NCBI GenBank assembly: GCA_965276665.1
Contig: OZ255620.1
Span: forward strand, 124,001 to 188,000
Length of the DNA: 64,000 bases
Direction of reading: 5' to 3'
DNA from: CAWGJC01 sp965276665
GTDB taxonomy: Bacteria > Pseudomonadota > Alphaproteobacteria > Acetobacterales > Acetobacteraceae
The position numbers were made by a program, and so were the translations under genes. Below the pieces are notes generated by a model. The model was not told the origin of the DNA. It ran no database searches and saw only the letters and a program-made list of their open reading frames with translations. Shown here piece after piece: positions 8,637-16,085 of the stretch. Positions within the stretch are counted from its first letter, which is position 1; each line of letters opens with the position of its first letter.

Positions 8637-9636
8637 CGCGCGTCGCGCCGGGCGGCGGGGGCTGCTCGGCGCGTCGCTTGCGGCGTTCGCCGGGACAGCG
8701 CGCGCCGCGAATTTCGCCTATCGGCTCGGCACCGATCTGCCGGCGGCGCATCCGCTCAATACGCGCCTGCAGCAGGTCGCCTCGCGCATCCGCACGGCCA
8801 CGCACGGGCAGCTCGCAATCGAGATTTATCCCGACAGCCAACTCGGGGAGGCCACGGAGATGCTCGGCGCGGCGCAGTCCGGTACGCTGCAGCTCGTCGC
8901 GCAATCCGCCCTCGTGCTGGCCCGCCTGGTGCCCGAAGCGGCGCTTCCCTGCATTCCGTTTGCGTTCCACGACACCGCCCGCCTCTGGCCGGCGATGGAT
9001 GGCGCGCTCGGCGGGTTTGTTCGTGACGCCATTCGCGGCAACGGTCTCGTGGCGCTTGGATGTGTCTGGGACGGCGGGTTTCATCAGATCACCACGACGG
9101 AGCGGCGCGTTTCCGGGCCGTCCGATCTACACGGACTTCGCCTCGCTTTGCCGGCGAGCCTGGTTCTGCAGGCGATGGCCCGCGCTTTCGGCATCACGCC
9201 CGCGGAAGCCGGACCTGCCGAGCTCTACAGCGTGCTGCAAAGCCGCGGCGCCGATGGGGCGTCCGCGCCGCTCCCGCTGATCGATCTTGCGCGGCTGTAC
9301 GAGGTACAGCGCAATTGCGCGCTCACCGCGCATGTCTGGGAGGGCTACTGGCTGCTGGCCAATGCGGCCGCGTTCGAAGCTCTGTCGGCGGCGGCGAAAT
9401 CCGCGCTGACGACCGCGCTAGACGCAGCCTGCATCGCGGAGCGCGCGGATGTCGCGGCGCTGGATGCGAGGCTTGTCGGCGGCCTACAGAAAAACGGCGT
9501 CGCGCTCACCACCCCCGACCCTGAACCCTTCCGTGCCGTGCTGCGACAGGCGGGGTTTTATGCCGATTGGCGCAAGATCTGCGGCGAGCCGGGCTGGCGG
9601 CTGCTGCAGGCGGCGTCCGGCGCGCTGCCCGGCTGA
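8629..9636 (+). CDS. TRAP transporter solute-binding protein, DctP family
   Basis: About 335 residues. The N-terminus has a twin-arginine-like signal (RRAGRRGLLGASLAAFAGTARA) and a mature DctP core: FAYRLGTDLPAAHPLNTRLQ, IYPDSQLGEATEML, and the GPSDLHGLRLALP segment. DctP proteins bind organic acids in the periplasm for import by DctQM. The start is taken as GTG at 8629, overlapping the SDR stop by 8 bases; an in-frame ATG at 8608 inside the SDR gene is an alternative. No membrane DctQ or DctM gene follows: the next gene is an exporter on the other strand, so this is an orphan binding protein or has its permease elsewhere. Confidence 0.85.
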   Translation: MPDARRAGRRGLLGASLAAFAGTARAANFAYRLGTDLPAAHPLNTRLQQVASRIRTATHGQLAIEIYPDSQLGEATEMLGAAQSGTLQLVAQSALVLARLVPEAALPCIPFAFHDTARLWPAMDGALGGFVRDAIRGNGLVALGCVWDGGFHQITTTERRVSGPSDLHGLRLALPASLVLQAMARAFGITPAEAGPAELYSVLQSRGADGASAPLPLIDLARLYEVQRNCALTAHVWEGYWLLANAAAFEALSAAAKSALTTALDAACIAERADVAALDARLVGGLQKNGVALTTPDPEPFRAVLRQAGFYADWRKICGEPGWRLLQAASGALPG

Positions 9637-9765
9637 TTGCGGCTCAGCCCGGCAGGTGATCAGGTTCCGGACGCCTGTCCCATGGTCAGGTCAGGCAGCC
9701 GCTCGCTCGGCAGCCGGACGGCGGCGCAGGTATGCGTGTGTCACTGCCGGAGGGTTGTAGGCCGC

Positions 9766-9897
9766 CTAGAGCATTTTCACCTTCGGTGGAGTCGAGGCCG
9801 GCCCTCGCCCCCCACCCGGCTCCCCAACGAAGCATACTACCGATGGGAAGCCGGGTGGGGGCGAGGGCCGGCCCCGACTTAACTGAAAATGCCCTAG
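9766..9897. repeat. MITE-like palindromic element, copy A of the CTAGAGCATTTTC family
   Basis: A 132-bp element bounded by CTAGAGCATTTTC on the left and GAAAATGCCCTAG on the right (one mismatch), with a nested inverted repeat inside (CCGGCCCTCGCCCCCCACCC and its complement, about 9795-9875). The last 28 bases at each end match copy B at 56054-56110 in the opposite orientation. It lies in the 328-bp gap between the DctP and exporter genes (3' ends facing). The rest of that gap, 9637-9765 and 9898-9964, holds nothing I recognise. Confidence 0.7.
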
Positions 9898-9964
9898 CTC
9901 CAATCCGAGACAATCTCGCTGGAGCATCGGCGATGTCCTCTGCGATCGTTCAAGGCCTCAAAAC

Positions 9965-11500
9965 CTAGTGGCCGAGGCCTTGCACCTGCGGTTCGCTCGC
10001 CGAGCGGAGGGGTACGTCGCGCGTGATGGCGGCGATGACGATCGCGACCACCAGCAGGACGGTGGTGACCCAGAAGGCGAGATGGAATCCGCTCGTCAGG
10101 GCGGCGACCGCCTGGTCGCGGTCCGGTCCGTGCAGGCCGGTGAGCGCCTGCGCCGTGCCGTTCGACGAGGTGAGGTCGAGCGTGCCGCCCCGCCCCGCCA
10201 TTCCGGCGTTGAACCGCGCCACCAGGATCGCGCCGCCGATCGTGCTGCCGAACGCGCCGCCCATCGAACGCAGGAACAGGATGCAGGCGGTGGCGATGCC
10301 GACATCCCGCCGCTCCGCCGCGTTCTGCACCTGGGTCAGCACCGTCGGCATCAGCATGCCGATCCCGAGCCCGCCGAGCGCCATTCCCAGCACCAGCAGC
10401 GGCAAGGCGCTCGCCGGGCCGAGCAGGCCGAGTGCGGCGAAACCCAATGTGCAGATGACGAGGCCGCCGGTGACGATCGGCTTGGTCCGCCCGATCCGCC
10501 GTGCCAGGCGGCCACCCAGATAGGCGCCGCACACGTTCGAGATCAGGAACGGGATCAGCAGGAGACCGGATTGCCCGGCATCGGCGCCGCGCGCGAGCTG
10601 AAAGAACAGCGGCAGCAGGAAGGTGCCGACGAACAGCGCGAGCGAGGCGAAGAAGCCGATCGCGACGCCGCTCACGAAAGAGCCGCTGCCGAACAGCCGC
10701 GGCGGCAGCAGCGGATCGACCACCCGCCGCTCATGCCACACCAGCACCAGCAGAAGCGCGAGGCCGCCGATCCCGAGCAGCACGATCACCGATGACAGCC
10801 AGTCGTATTCAATGCCGCCCCAGCTCAGCAGCAGCAGCCAGGCGGTGATCCCGCCGGTCAGCAGCATCGCGCCCAAATAGTCGATGCGCATCTGCTGCCG
10901 TCCGGGCAGCAGATTCCGCAAGCCCCGATGGCTCAGCCAGAGCGCCAGCAGCCCGACCGGGATGTTGATCCAGAACACGTACCGCCAAGACAGGTTTTGC
11001 GTGACATAGCCGCCGACGATCGGTCCGGCGATCGAGGCGATCCCCCACATCGAGGCCATGTAGCCCTGGTAGCGCCCGCGCTCCCGCGGCGCGATCACGT
11101 CGGCGATCGAGGCCTGCGCCATCGCCACCAGTCCGGCGCTGCCGATGCCCTGTAAGGCGCGGAAGCAGATCAGCATGCCGAGCGAGGTGGAAAGCGCGCA
11201 GCCGATCGAGGCGAGGATGAACAGCACGAGAGCCGGCATCAGCAGCACGCGGCGGCCATACTGATCGGAAAGCCGTCCATAGATCGGCGTCGCCGCGGTG
11301 GAGGTGAGCAGATAGGCGGTGATGATCCAGGAGAGATGGCTGAACCCGCGCAGGTCGGCCGCGATCGCCGGCACCGCCGGCACCACCACGGTCTGGTCCA
11401 GCGCGGCGAGCAGGATGCACAGCAGCACCCCCGACAGGACCTGCAGGATCTGCTGATGGGAAAACCGCTGGATGGCGTCGGTCGGCGCGGCGGCGTTCAT
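9965..11500 (-). CDS. MFS multidrug exporter, DHA2 family (14 TM, EmrB/QacA-like)
   Basis: A 511-residue membrane protein with the DHA2 signatures: LDQTVVVPAVPAIAADL near the first helix, the GRLSDQYGRRVLL loop 2-3 motif, and RALQGIGSAGLVAMAQASI (motif C region around helix 5). Hydrophobic segments are compatible with 14 helices. The family exports drugs or other toxic compounds by proton antiport. No fusion partner or outer-membrane gene is adjacent, so it probably acts alone in the inner membrane. No regulator gene is next to it. Confidence 0.92.
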   Translation of the reverse strand: MNAAAPTDAIQRFSHQQILQVLSGVLLCILLAALDQTVVVPAVPAIAADLRGFSHLSWIITAYLLTSTAATPIYGRLSDQYGRRVLLMPALVLFILASIGCALSTSLGMLICFRALQGIGSAGLVAMAQASIADVIAPRERGRYQGYMASMWGIASIAGPIVGGYVTQNLSWRYVFWINIPVGLLALWLSHRGLRNLLPGRQQMRIDYLGAMLLTGGITAWLLLLSWGGIEYDWLSSVIVLLGIGGLALLLVLVWHERRVVDPLLPPRLFGSGSFVSGVAIGFFASLALFVGTFLLPLFFQLARGADAGQSGLLLIPFLISNVCGAYLGGRLARRIGRTKPIVTGGLVICTLGFAALGLLGPASALPLLVLGMALGGLGIGMLMPTVLTQVQNAAERRDVGIATACILFLRSMGGAFGSTIGGAILVARFNAGMAGRGGTLDLTSSNGTAQALTGLHGPDRDQAVAALTSGFHLAFWVTTVLLVVAIVIAAITRDVPLRSASEPQVQGLGH

Positions 11501-11646
11501 CGGGCTCGACCATCATGCTGCATTGCAACAGTCATGCGCCGATCGGAACGGAGGTCAAGCAGCCACACCATCATTTCAACGCCGGACGAACCGACACTCC
11601 CGTGCGGCGTTAAGCCCGTCATCATTAACAATTCGGAAGAGTCGGC

Positions 11647-11799
11647 ATGAGCACGATCCTCCTCATCGTCCTGATCATCCTCCTCCTGGGCGCGCTGCCG
11701 ACCTGGCCGTACAGCTCCGGCTGGGGCTACTACCCGTCGGGCGGTTTGGGCATCATCCTGCTGATCATCATCGTCCTGCTGGTACTCGGACGAATCTGA
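11647..11799 (+). CDS. Small membrane protein, DUF3309-like (50 residues)
   Basis: A 50-residue peptide beginning MSTILLIVLIILLLGALPTW, followed by PYSSGWGYYPSGG and a second hydrophobic segment LGIILLIIIVLLVLGRI. Two short helices around an aromatic/glycine-rich turn is the pattern of the DUF3309 family, small proteins common in proteobacteria with no established function. A GGAAGA ribosome site lies about 9 bases upstream. It stands alone between the divergent exporter gene and the end of mtnP. Confidence 0.8.
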   Translation: MSTILLIVLIILLLGALPTWPYSSGWGYYPSGGLGIILLIIIVLLVLGRI

Positions 11800-11829
11800 C
11801 ACTGCTCCGACCCGCCTGGCGCATCCGCG

Positions 11830-12711
11830 TCAGGCGGCCTGCAGTATGCGTCGGGCGACAGCATCGAGCCGCGCGAGCGCCGCAGGGTCGCGTTTCTCGG
11901 GCGCCGTGATGATCGCGTTGTCGAGCGCCCTATCACAACCATAAGGACACGGGCCGCGCGCCGCGCCGAGCTCCGGGATCACCTCGCGCACCAGATTGCG
12001 CGCATGATCCGCATTGCCGAGCAGCACACGCACCACGGCCTCGACGGTCACATGCTCATGGCCGGGGTGCCAGCAATCGAAATCCGTCACCATCGCGACC
12101 GTCGCGTAGCAGAGCTCCGCCTCGCGGGCGAGCTTGGCCTCCGGCATGTTGGTCATGCCGATCACGCTGCAGCCCCAGCTCCGATACAGCTCGCTCTCTG
12201 CCCTCGTCGAGAATTGCGGCCCTTCCATCACCAGATAGGTGCCGCCCCGCGTCACCGGCAGGCCGAGCCGCCGCGCCCCGGCCTCCAGCGCATCGCCGAT
12301 CCGCGGGCAGACCGGCTGCGCCATCGAGACATGCGCGACGCAGCCTGATTCGAAGAACGTCTTCTTCCGCGCGAAACTGCGATCGATGAACTGGTCCACC
12401 ACCACGAAATGCCCGGGCGGCAAATCCTCGCGCAGGCTGCCGACGGCGGAGAGCGAGATCACGTCGGTCACGCCGAGCCGCTTCAGCGCATCGATGTTGG
12501 CCCGGTAGTTCAGCTCGGAGGGCGTGTGCGGATGCCCCCGCCCATGGCGCGGCAGGAACACGCACCGAACCCCCGCCAGCACCCCGCACAGCAGCTCATC
12601 GGACGGCTCACCCCAGGGCGTCGCCACCCGGCGCCACTCCCGCTCCTCGAGCCCGGCAATGTCGTAAACACCTGATCCGCCAATAACCCCGATGACCGGC
12701 TCAATGCGCAT
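11830..12711 (-). CDS. mtnP: S-methyl-5'-thioadenosine phosphorylase
   Basis: A 293-residue MTAP of the purine nucleoside phosphorylase family. Visible landmarks are IGVIGGSGVYDI at the start, the phosphate site PRHGRGHPHTPSELNYRAN, SAVGSLRE, and the substrate segment MEGPQFSTRAESELYRSWG with VIGMTNMPEA. It cleaves the methylthioadenosine left by polyamine or homoserine-lactone synthesis to adenine and methylthioribose-1-phosphate for methionine salvage. The ATG at 12711 has AAAGGA about 8 bases upstream. It follows petBC on the same strand, an arrangement seen in related bacteria, but here the 252-bp leader is made of repeats. Confidence 0.93.
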   Translation of the reverse strand: MRIEPVIGVIGGSGVYDIAGLEEREWRRVATPWGEPSDELLCGVLAGVRCVFLPRHGRGHPHTPSELNYRANIDALKRLGVTDVISLSAVGSLREDLPPGHFVVVDQFIDRSFARKKTFFESGCVAHVSMAQPVCPRIGDALEAGARRLGLPVTRGGTYLVMEGPQFSTRAESELYRSWGCSVIGMTNMPEAKLAREAELCYATVAMVTDFDCWHPGHEHVTVEAVVRVLLGNADHARNLVREVIPELGAARGPCPYGCDRALDNAIITAPEKRDPAALARLDAVARRILQAA

Positions 12712-12723
12712 GGTGAGTTCCTT

Positions 12724-12806
12724 TGAAGGCCAGGGCGCTGCCCTGGATCCGCCAGGGGGCTCTGCCCCCAGGACCCCCGCCAAAGGCCGAGCCTTTGGGA
12801 TCCATT
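12724..12806. repeat. R1-family GC-rich hairpin repeat, copy b
   Basis: This stretch contains AGGGGGCTCTGCCCCCAGGA followed by a CCCCGCCAAAGG-type segment and CCGAGCCTTTGG, the same blocks as in the repeat at 6121-6209. It begins about 12 bases upstream of the mtnP start codon, directly next to its ribosome-binding site. Confidence 0.6.
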
Positions 12807-12812
12807 ACGTCA

Positions 12813-12875
12813 GTTTGGAGAGGGGTGGGCTAGGTACCGGTCGCAACCAATTCCCTCGCCCACCCCTCTCCAAAC
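12813..12875. repeat. Perfect 18-bp inverted repeat with 27-base loop
   Basis: The arms GTTTGGAGAGGGGTGGGC (12813-12830) and its exact complement (12858-12875) enclose a loop. CTAG occurs just inside the left arm and a few bases after the right arm. It sits between two R1-family copies and resembles a small non-autonomous element inserted among them (inference). It has no coding potential. Confidence 0.6.
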
Positions 12876-12883
12876 AGCCCTAG

Positions 12884-12962
12884 CGGGTTCTAAGGGCTCC
12901 GCCCTTAGCGGGGATGCAAGGGGCAGAGCCCCTTGCCGGGGTCCGGGGCGGAGCCCCGCCCC
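12884..12962. repeat. R1-family hairpin cluster, copy c, downstream of petC
   Basis: It comprises three consecutive hairpins: CTAAGGGC-TCC-GCCCTTAG (12890-12908), GCAAGGGGC-AGA-GCCCCTTGC (12917-12937), and GGGGCGGAGCCCC just before the petC stop. The petC gene ends at 12964, so this could end or attenuate petBC transcription before mtnP. There is no U-run. Confidence 0.55.
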
Positions 12963-12963
12963 T

Positions 12964-13725
12964 TCAATGCACGTCCGCCCAGACCTTCCGCTTCACCGCG
13001 TAGGCGAGGATGGTCATGAAGACGAGGAAGAGGACGATCTTCACGCCCATCTGCTTGCGCTGCTCCATCTCCGGGTTCGAGGTCCAGGTCAGGAAGGTGG
13101 TGACGTCCCGGGCCATCTGCTCGACCGAGGCGGTGGTGCCGTCGGCGTAGGTGACCTGCCCGTCATGCAGCGGCTGCGGCATGGCGATCTGATGGCCGGG
13201 GAAGTATTTGTTGTAGTTCATCCCGGTCGTCAGATGAAAACCGGCCGGCGGCTCGGTGTAACCGGTGAGAATCGAATAGATGTAGTCCGAACCCCCTTCG
13301 CGGGCGTTTTCCAGCACGGACTGATCGGGCGGGAGCGCACCGTTATTGGCGGCGCGCGCCGCCGCGGCGTTCGGGAAGGGCGCGCGGAAATGATCGGACG
13401 GCAGCGCCGGCCGCATCACCGGGTTGCCGCTCTCATCGGTGCCGCCGACGACCTGCACGTTGGACGCAACCGCGCGCACCTCGGCCGGCGTCAGCCCGAT
13501 CTGCTCCAGGTTCCGATAATAGAGCTGGTTCATCGAATGGCAGGCCGAGCAGACCTCCGAATACACCTGGAACCCGCGCTGCAGGGCCGCGCGGTCATAG
13601 GTGCCGAAGATGCCGGAGAAGCTCCAATGCTGGGGCGGCGGCGTCGGAGCCGCTTCCTGCGCGACGGCGGGGGCGATGCCGAGGAGCGCCGTGAAGGCGG
13701 CGGCGAGTGCGAGGCGACGCATCAT
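12964..13725 (-). CDS. petC: Cytochrome c1 of the ubiquinol-cytochrome c reductase (bc1) complex
   Basis: A 253-residue protein with a cleavable signal peptide (residues 1-22, ending AVAQ), the heme c motif CSACH with C59, C62 and H63, a distal methionine around M182 in HQIAMPQPL, and one C-terminal membrane anchor (about 228-247) followed by a basic KRKVW tail. It carries electrons from the Rieske centre to soluble or membrane cytochromes on the periplasmic side. Its start overlaps the petB stop as ATGA (13722-13725). A longer open frame continuing upstream in the same frame lies over petB and is not part of it. Confidence 0.95.
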   Translation of the reverse strand: MMRRLALAAAFTALLGIAPAVAQEAAPTPPPQHWSFSGIFGTYDRAALQRGFQVYSEVCSACHSMNQLYYRNLEQIGLTPAEVRAVASNVQVVGGTDESGNPVMRPALPSDHFRAPFPNAAAARAANNGALPPDQSVLENAREGGSDYIYSILTGYTEPPAGFHLTTGMNYNKYFPGHQIAMPQPLHDGQVTYADGTTASVEQMARDVTTFLTWTSNPEMEQRKQMGVKIVLFLVFMTILAYAVKRKVWADVH

Positions 13726-14996
13726 GCCTTCTCCATCGGCCGAGCGGGCGCGGCGCTGGGCAGCGGGCCGCCGCCCATCCGGGGTAGCACGGCGCGGCTG
13801 ATGCTTTCCGGCAACCGGGGGATCCGCTCGAAGCGCGGCAGGTTCGGCAGCAGCACGAGGAAGTGGAAGAAGTAGTAGACCGTGCAGACGCGGCCGAGCA
13901 GCACCCAGAGCCCTTCCGGGCGGTTGGCGCCGACCATGCCGAGCAGCACGAGGTCGATCACCAGCACGATCATGAACCAGCGCATGATCGGGCGGAACCG
14001 GCAGCTGCGCACCGGCGAGGTGTCGAGCCAGGGCAGCACGAAGAGCAGCGCGATCGAGCCGAACATGCAGCTGACGCCGCCGAGCTTGCTCGGGACCGAG
14101 CGCAGGATCGCGTAGAACGGCAGGAAGTACCATTCCGGCACGATCTCGGAGGGCGTCTGCAGCGGGTTGGCCTGGATGTAGTTGTCCGGGTGGCCGAGCG
14201 AGTTCGGCGCGAAGAACACCAGCATCGCGAAGATCAGCAAATAGACGCCGATGCCGACGCTGTCCTTGACCGTGTAGTACGGGTGGAACGGCAGGGTGTC
14301 CTGCGGGCTCTTCACGTCGATCCCGAGCGGGTTGTTCGACCCGGTGATGTGCAGCGCGACCACGTGCAGGAACACCACGCCCGTCAGCACGAACGGCAGC
14401 AGGTAGTGCAGGCTGAAGAACCGGTTCAGCGTCGGGTTGTCGACCGAGAACCCGCCCCATAGCCAGGTCACGATGGTGTTGCCGACCACCGGGATCGCCG
14501 AGAACAAGTTCGTGATGACGGTCGCGCCCCAATAGGACATCTGCCCCCAGGGCAGGACGTAGCCCATGAAGGCGGTGGCCATCATCAGCAGCAGGATGAC
14601 CACGCCGATCATCCACAGCAGCTCGCGCGGCGCCTTGAAGGATCCGTAATAGAGACCGCGGAACATGTGGATGTACACCACGATGAAGAACATCGAGGCG
14701 CCGTTCATGTGGATGTAGCGGATCAGCCAGCCGTAATTCACGTCGCGCATGATGCGCTCGACGCTGTCGAAAGCCATCGCGGTGTTCGGCGTGTAGTTCA
14801 TCGCCAGGAAGATGCCGGTGACGATCATGATCGCGAGATTGACCGTCGCGAGCGCGCCGAAATTCCAGAAATAGTTGAAGTTCTTCGGTGTCGGAAAGCT
14901 GCCGTATTCCTTCTGCATCAACGTGAAGAGCGGCATCCGGGAATCGACCCAGTTGATCACCGGGTTCTTGAACTCGCTCTTGTGCAGCCCAGCCAT
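13722..14996 (-). CDS. petB: Cytochrome b of the bc1 complex
   Basis: A 424-residue full-length cytochrome b with about eight transmembrane helices. The heme-ligand histidines are H96/H110 and H197/H211, each pair separated by 13 residues as expected, and the quinol-oxidation-site motif PEWY is at 287-290. It forms the membrane core where ubiquinol is oxidised. The ATG at 14996 gives the typical short N-terminus before the first helix. Unusually, no Rieske gene (petA) precedes it: only 134 bases separate it from divergent hemF. Confidence 0.96.
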   Translation of the reverse strand: MAGLHKSEFKNPVINWVDSRMPLFTLMQKEYGSFPTPKNFNYFWNFGALATVNLAIMIVTGIFLAMNYTPNTAMAFDSVERIMRDVNYGWLIRYIHMNGASMFFIVVYIHMFRGLYYGSFKAPRELLWMIGVVILLLMMATAFMGYVLPWGQMSYWGATVITNLFSAIPVVGNTIVTWLWGGFSVDNPTLNRFFSLHYLLPFVLTGVVFLHVVALHITGSNNPLGIDVKSPQDTLPFHPYYTVKDSVGIGVYLLIFAMLVFFAPNSLGHPDNYIQANPLQTPSEIVPEWYFLPFYAILRSVPSKLGGVSCMFGSIALLFVLPWLDTSPVRSCRFRPIMRWFMIVLVIDLVLLGMVGANRPEGLWVLLGRVCTVYYFFHFLVLLPNLPRFERIPRLPESISRAVLPRMGGGPLPSAAPARPMEKA

Positions 14997-15130
14997 GTAT
15001 CCCCGTCCTTCCGCGTCGCCGCCGGTGGCAGCCCTTCGCGGCATACACCGCGTCTTGCGCACCTGCAACATCACCTGAGGCCGGCCCGCAAGGTCTTGGC
15101 AGACGGTCGCTGAACGGGCACACCCCGCCC

Positions 15131-16024
15131 ATGCAGCCGGCCGCCCACCCCCCTGCCCATCCCCTTGCCCATACCGGGCTGAAACCGGCCGCGCAGGCCT
15201 GGTTCGAGGCGCTGCGCGACCGGCTCTGCGCCGCCTTCGAGGCGATCGAGGACGAGCCCGATACCCCGCTCGCCAAGCACCTGCCCGGCCGGTTCACCCG
15301 GACCCCGTGGGATCGGGCGGATCTGGCGGGCGGCGGGATGATCGGCCTGCTGCGCGGCCGGGTGTTCGAGAAGCTCGGCGTGAACGTCTCGACCGTGGCC
15401 GGGGAATTCTCCCCGGAGTTCCGTGGTCAAATTCCGGGTGCGGAGGAGGATCCGCGCTTCTGGGCCTCCGGGATCAGCCTGGTCGCGCATCCGCAAAGCC
15501 CGAAAGTGCCGGCGGCGCATTTCAACACGCGCATGATCGTGACCACGCGGGGCTGGTTCGGCGGCGGCGGGGATCTCACGCCGATGCGGCTCGATAGCCC
15601 TGAGGCGGTCGAGGACGCGGCGGATTTCCACGCCGCCTTCGCCGCCGCCTGCGACCGGCACGACCCGGCCTACTATCCGCGCTTCAAGGAATGGTGCGAC
15701 CGCTATTTCTACCTGCCGCACCGGGGCGAGCCCCGCGGCGCCGGCGGCATCTTCTTCGATCATCTGTCCGGATCCGACCCGGAGGATGATTTCGCCTTCG
15801 TGCGGGACGCGGGCGAGGCCTTCCTCGAATCCTATCCCCGGATCGTCAGGCGGCGGATGCGGGAGAGCTGGACCAGCGCGGATCGCGACCACCAGCTCAT
15901 CCGCCGCGGCCGCTATGTCGAGTTCAACCTGCTGCATGATCGCGGCACGCTGTTCGGCCTGCGCACCGGCGGGAATATCGAGGCGATCCTGATGAGCCTG
16001 CCGCCCGAGGTGCGCTGGCCCTGA
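15131..16024 (+). CDS. hemF: Coproporphyrinogen III oxidase, oxygen-dependent
   Basis: A 297-residue HemF. It converts coproporphyrinogen III to protoporphyrinogen IX with O2 in heme synthesis. Family landmarks are all present: NVSTVAGEFSPEF, ISLVAHPQSPKVPAAHFNTR, GWFGGGGDLTPM, the FKEWCDRYFYLPHR segment, GGIFFDHL and the C-terminal RRGRYVEFNLLHDRGT with FGLRTGGNIEAILMSLPP. The first about 15 residues are Pro/Ala/His-rich and vary in the family. It diverges from petB, giving a shared 134-bp promoter region that joins heme supply to a heme-protein complex. Confidence 0.96.
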   Translation: MQPAAHPPAHPLAHTGLKPAAQAWFEALRDRLCAAFEAIEDEPDTPLAKHLPGRFTRTPWDRADLAGGGMIGLLRGRVFEKLGVNVSTVAGEFSPEFRGQIPGAEEDPRFWASGISLVAHPQSPKVPAAHFNTRMIVTTRGWFGGGGDLTPMRLDSPEAVEDAADFHAAFAAACDRHDPAYYPRFKEWCDRYFYLPHRGEPRGAGGIFFDHLSGSDPEDDFAFVRDAGEAFLESYPRIVRRRMRESWTSADRDHQLIRRGRYVEFNLLHDRGTLFGLRTGGNIEAILMSLPPEVRWP

Positions 16025-16043
16025 CGCGGCGCCGCATCGATGG

Positions 16044-16085
16044 TCAATGCGCCGGGGTCAATGCGCGAGGATCAATGCGCCGGCG
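16044..16085. repeat. Three tandem 14-bp repeats at the 3' end of the emrB-like gene
   Basis: Three units of exactly 14 bases each start with TCAATGCGC (16044, 16058, 16072). The third contains the stop codon and last codons of the emrB-like gene (GCG CAT TGA on the minus strand), so the gene end is followed by two copies of its own terminus. They lie between the hemF and emrB-like gene ends. Confidence 0.75.

Noticed and set aside
12964..15297. A single open frame running from cytochrome c1 back over petB and hemF
   Set aside because: Only the last 253 codons resemble a protein family. The rest is the shadow of petB in another frame, and petC has its own start in the ATGA overlap.
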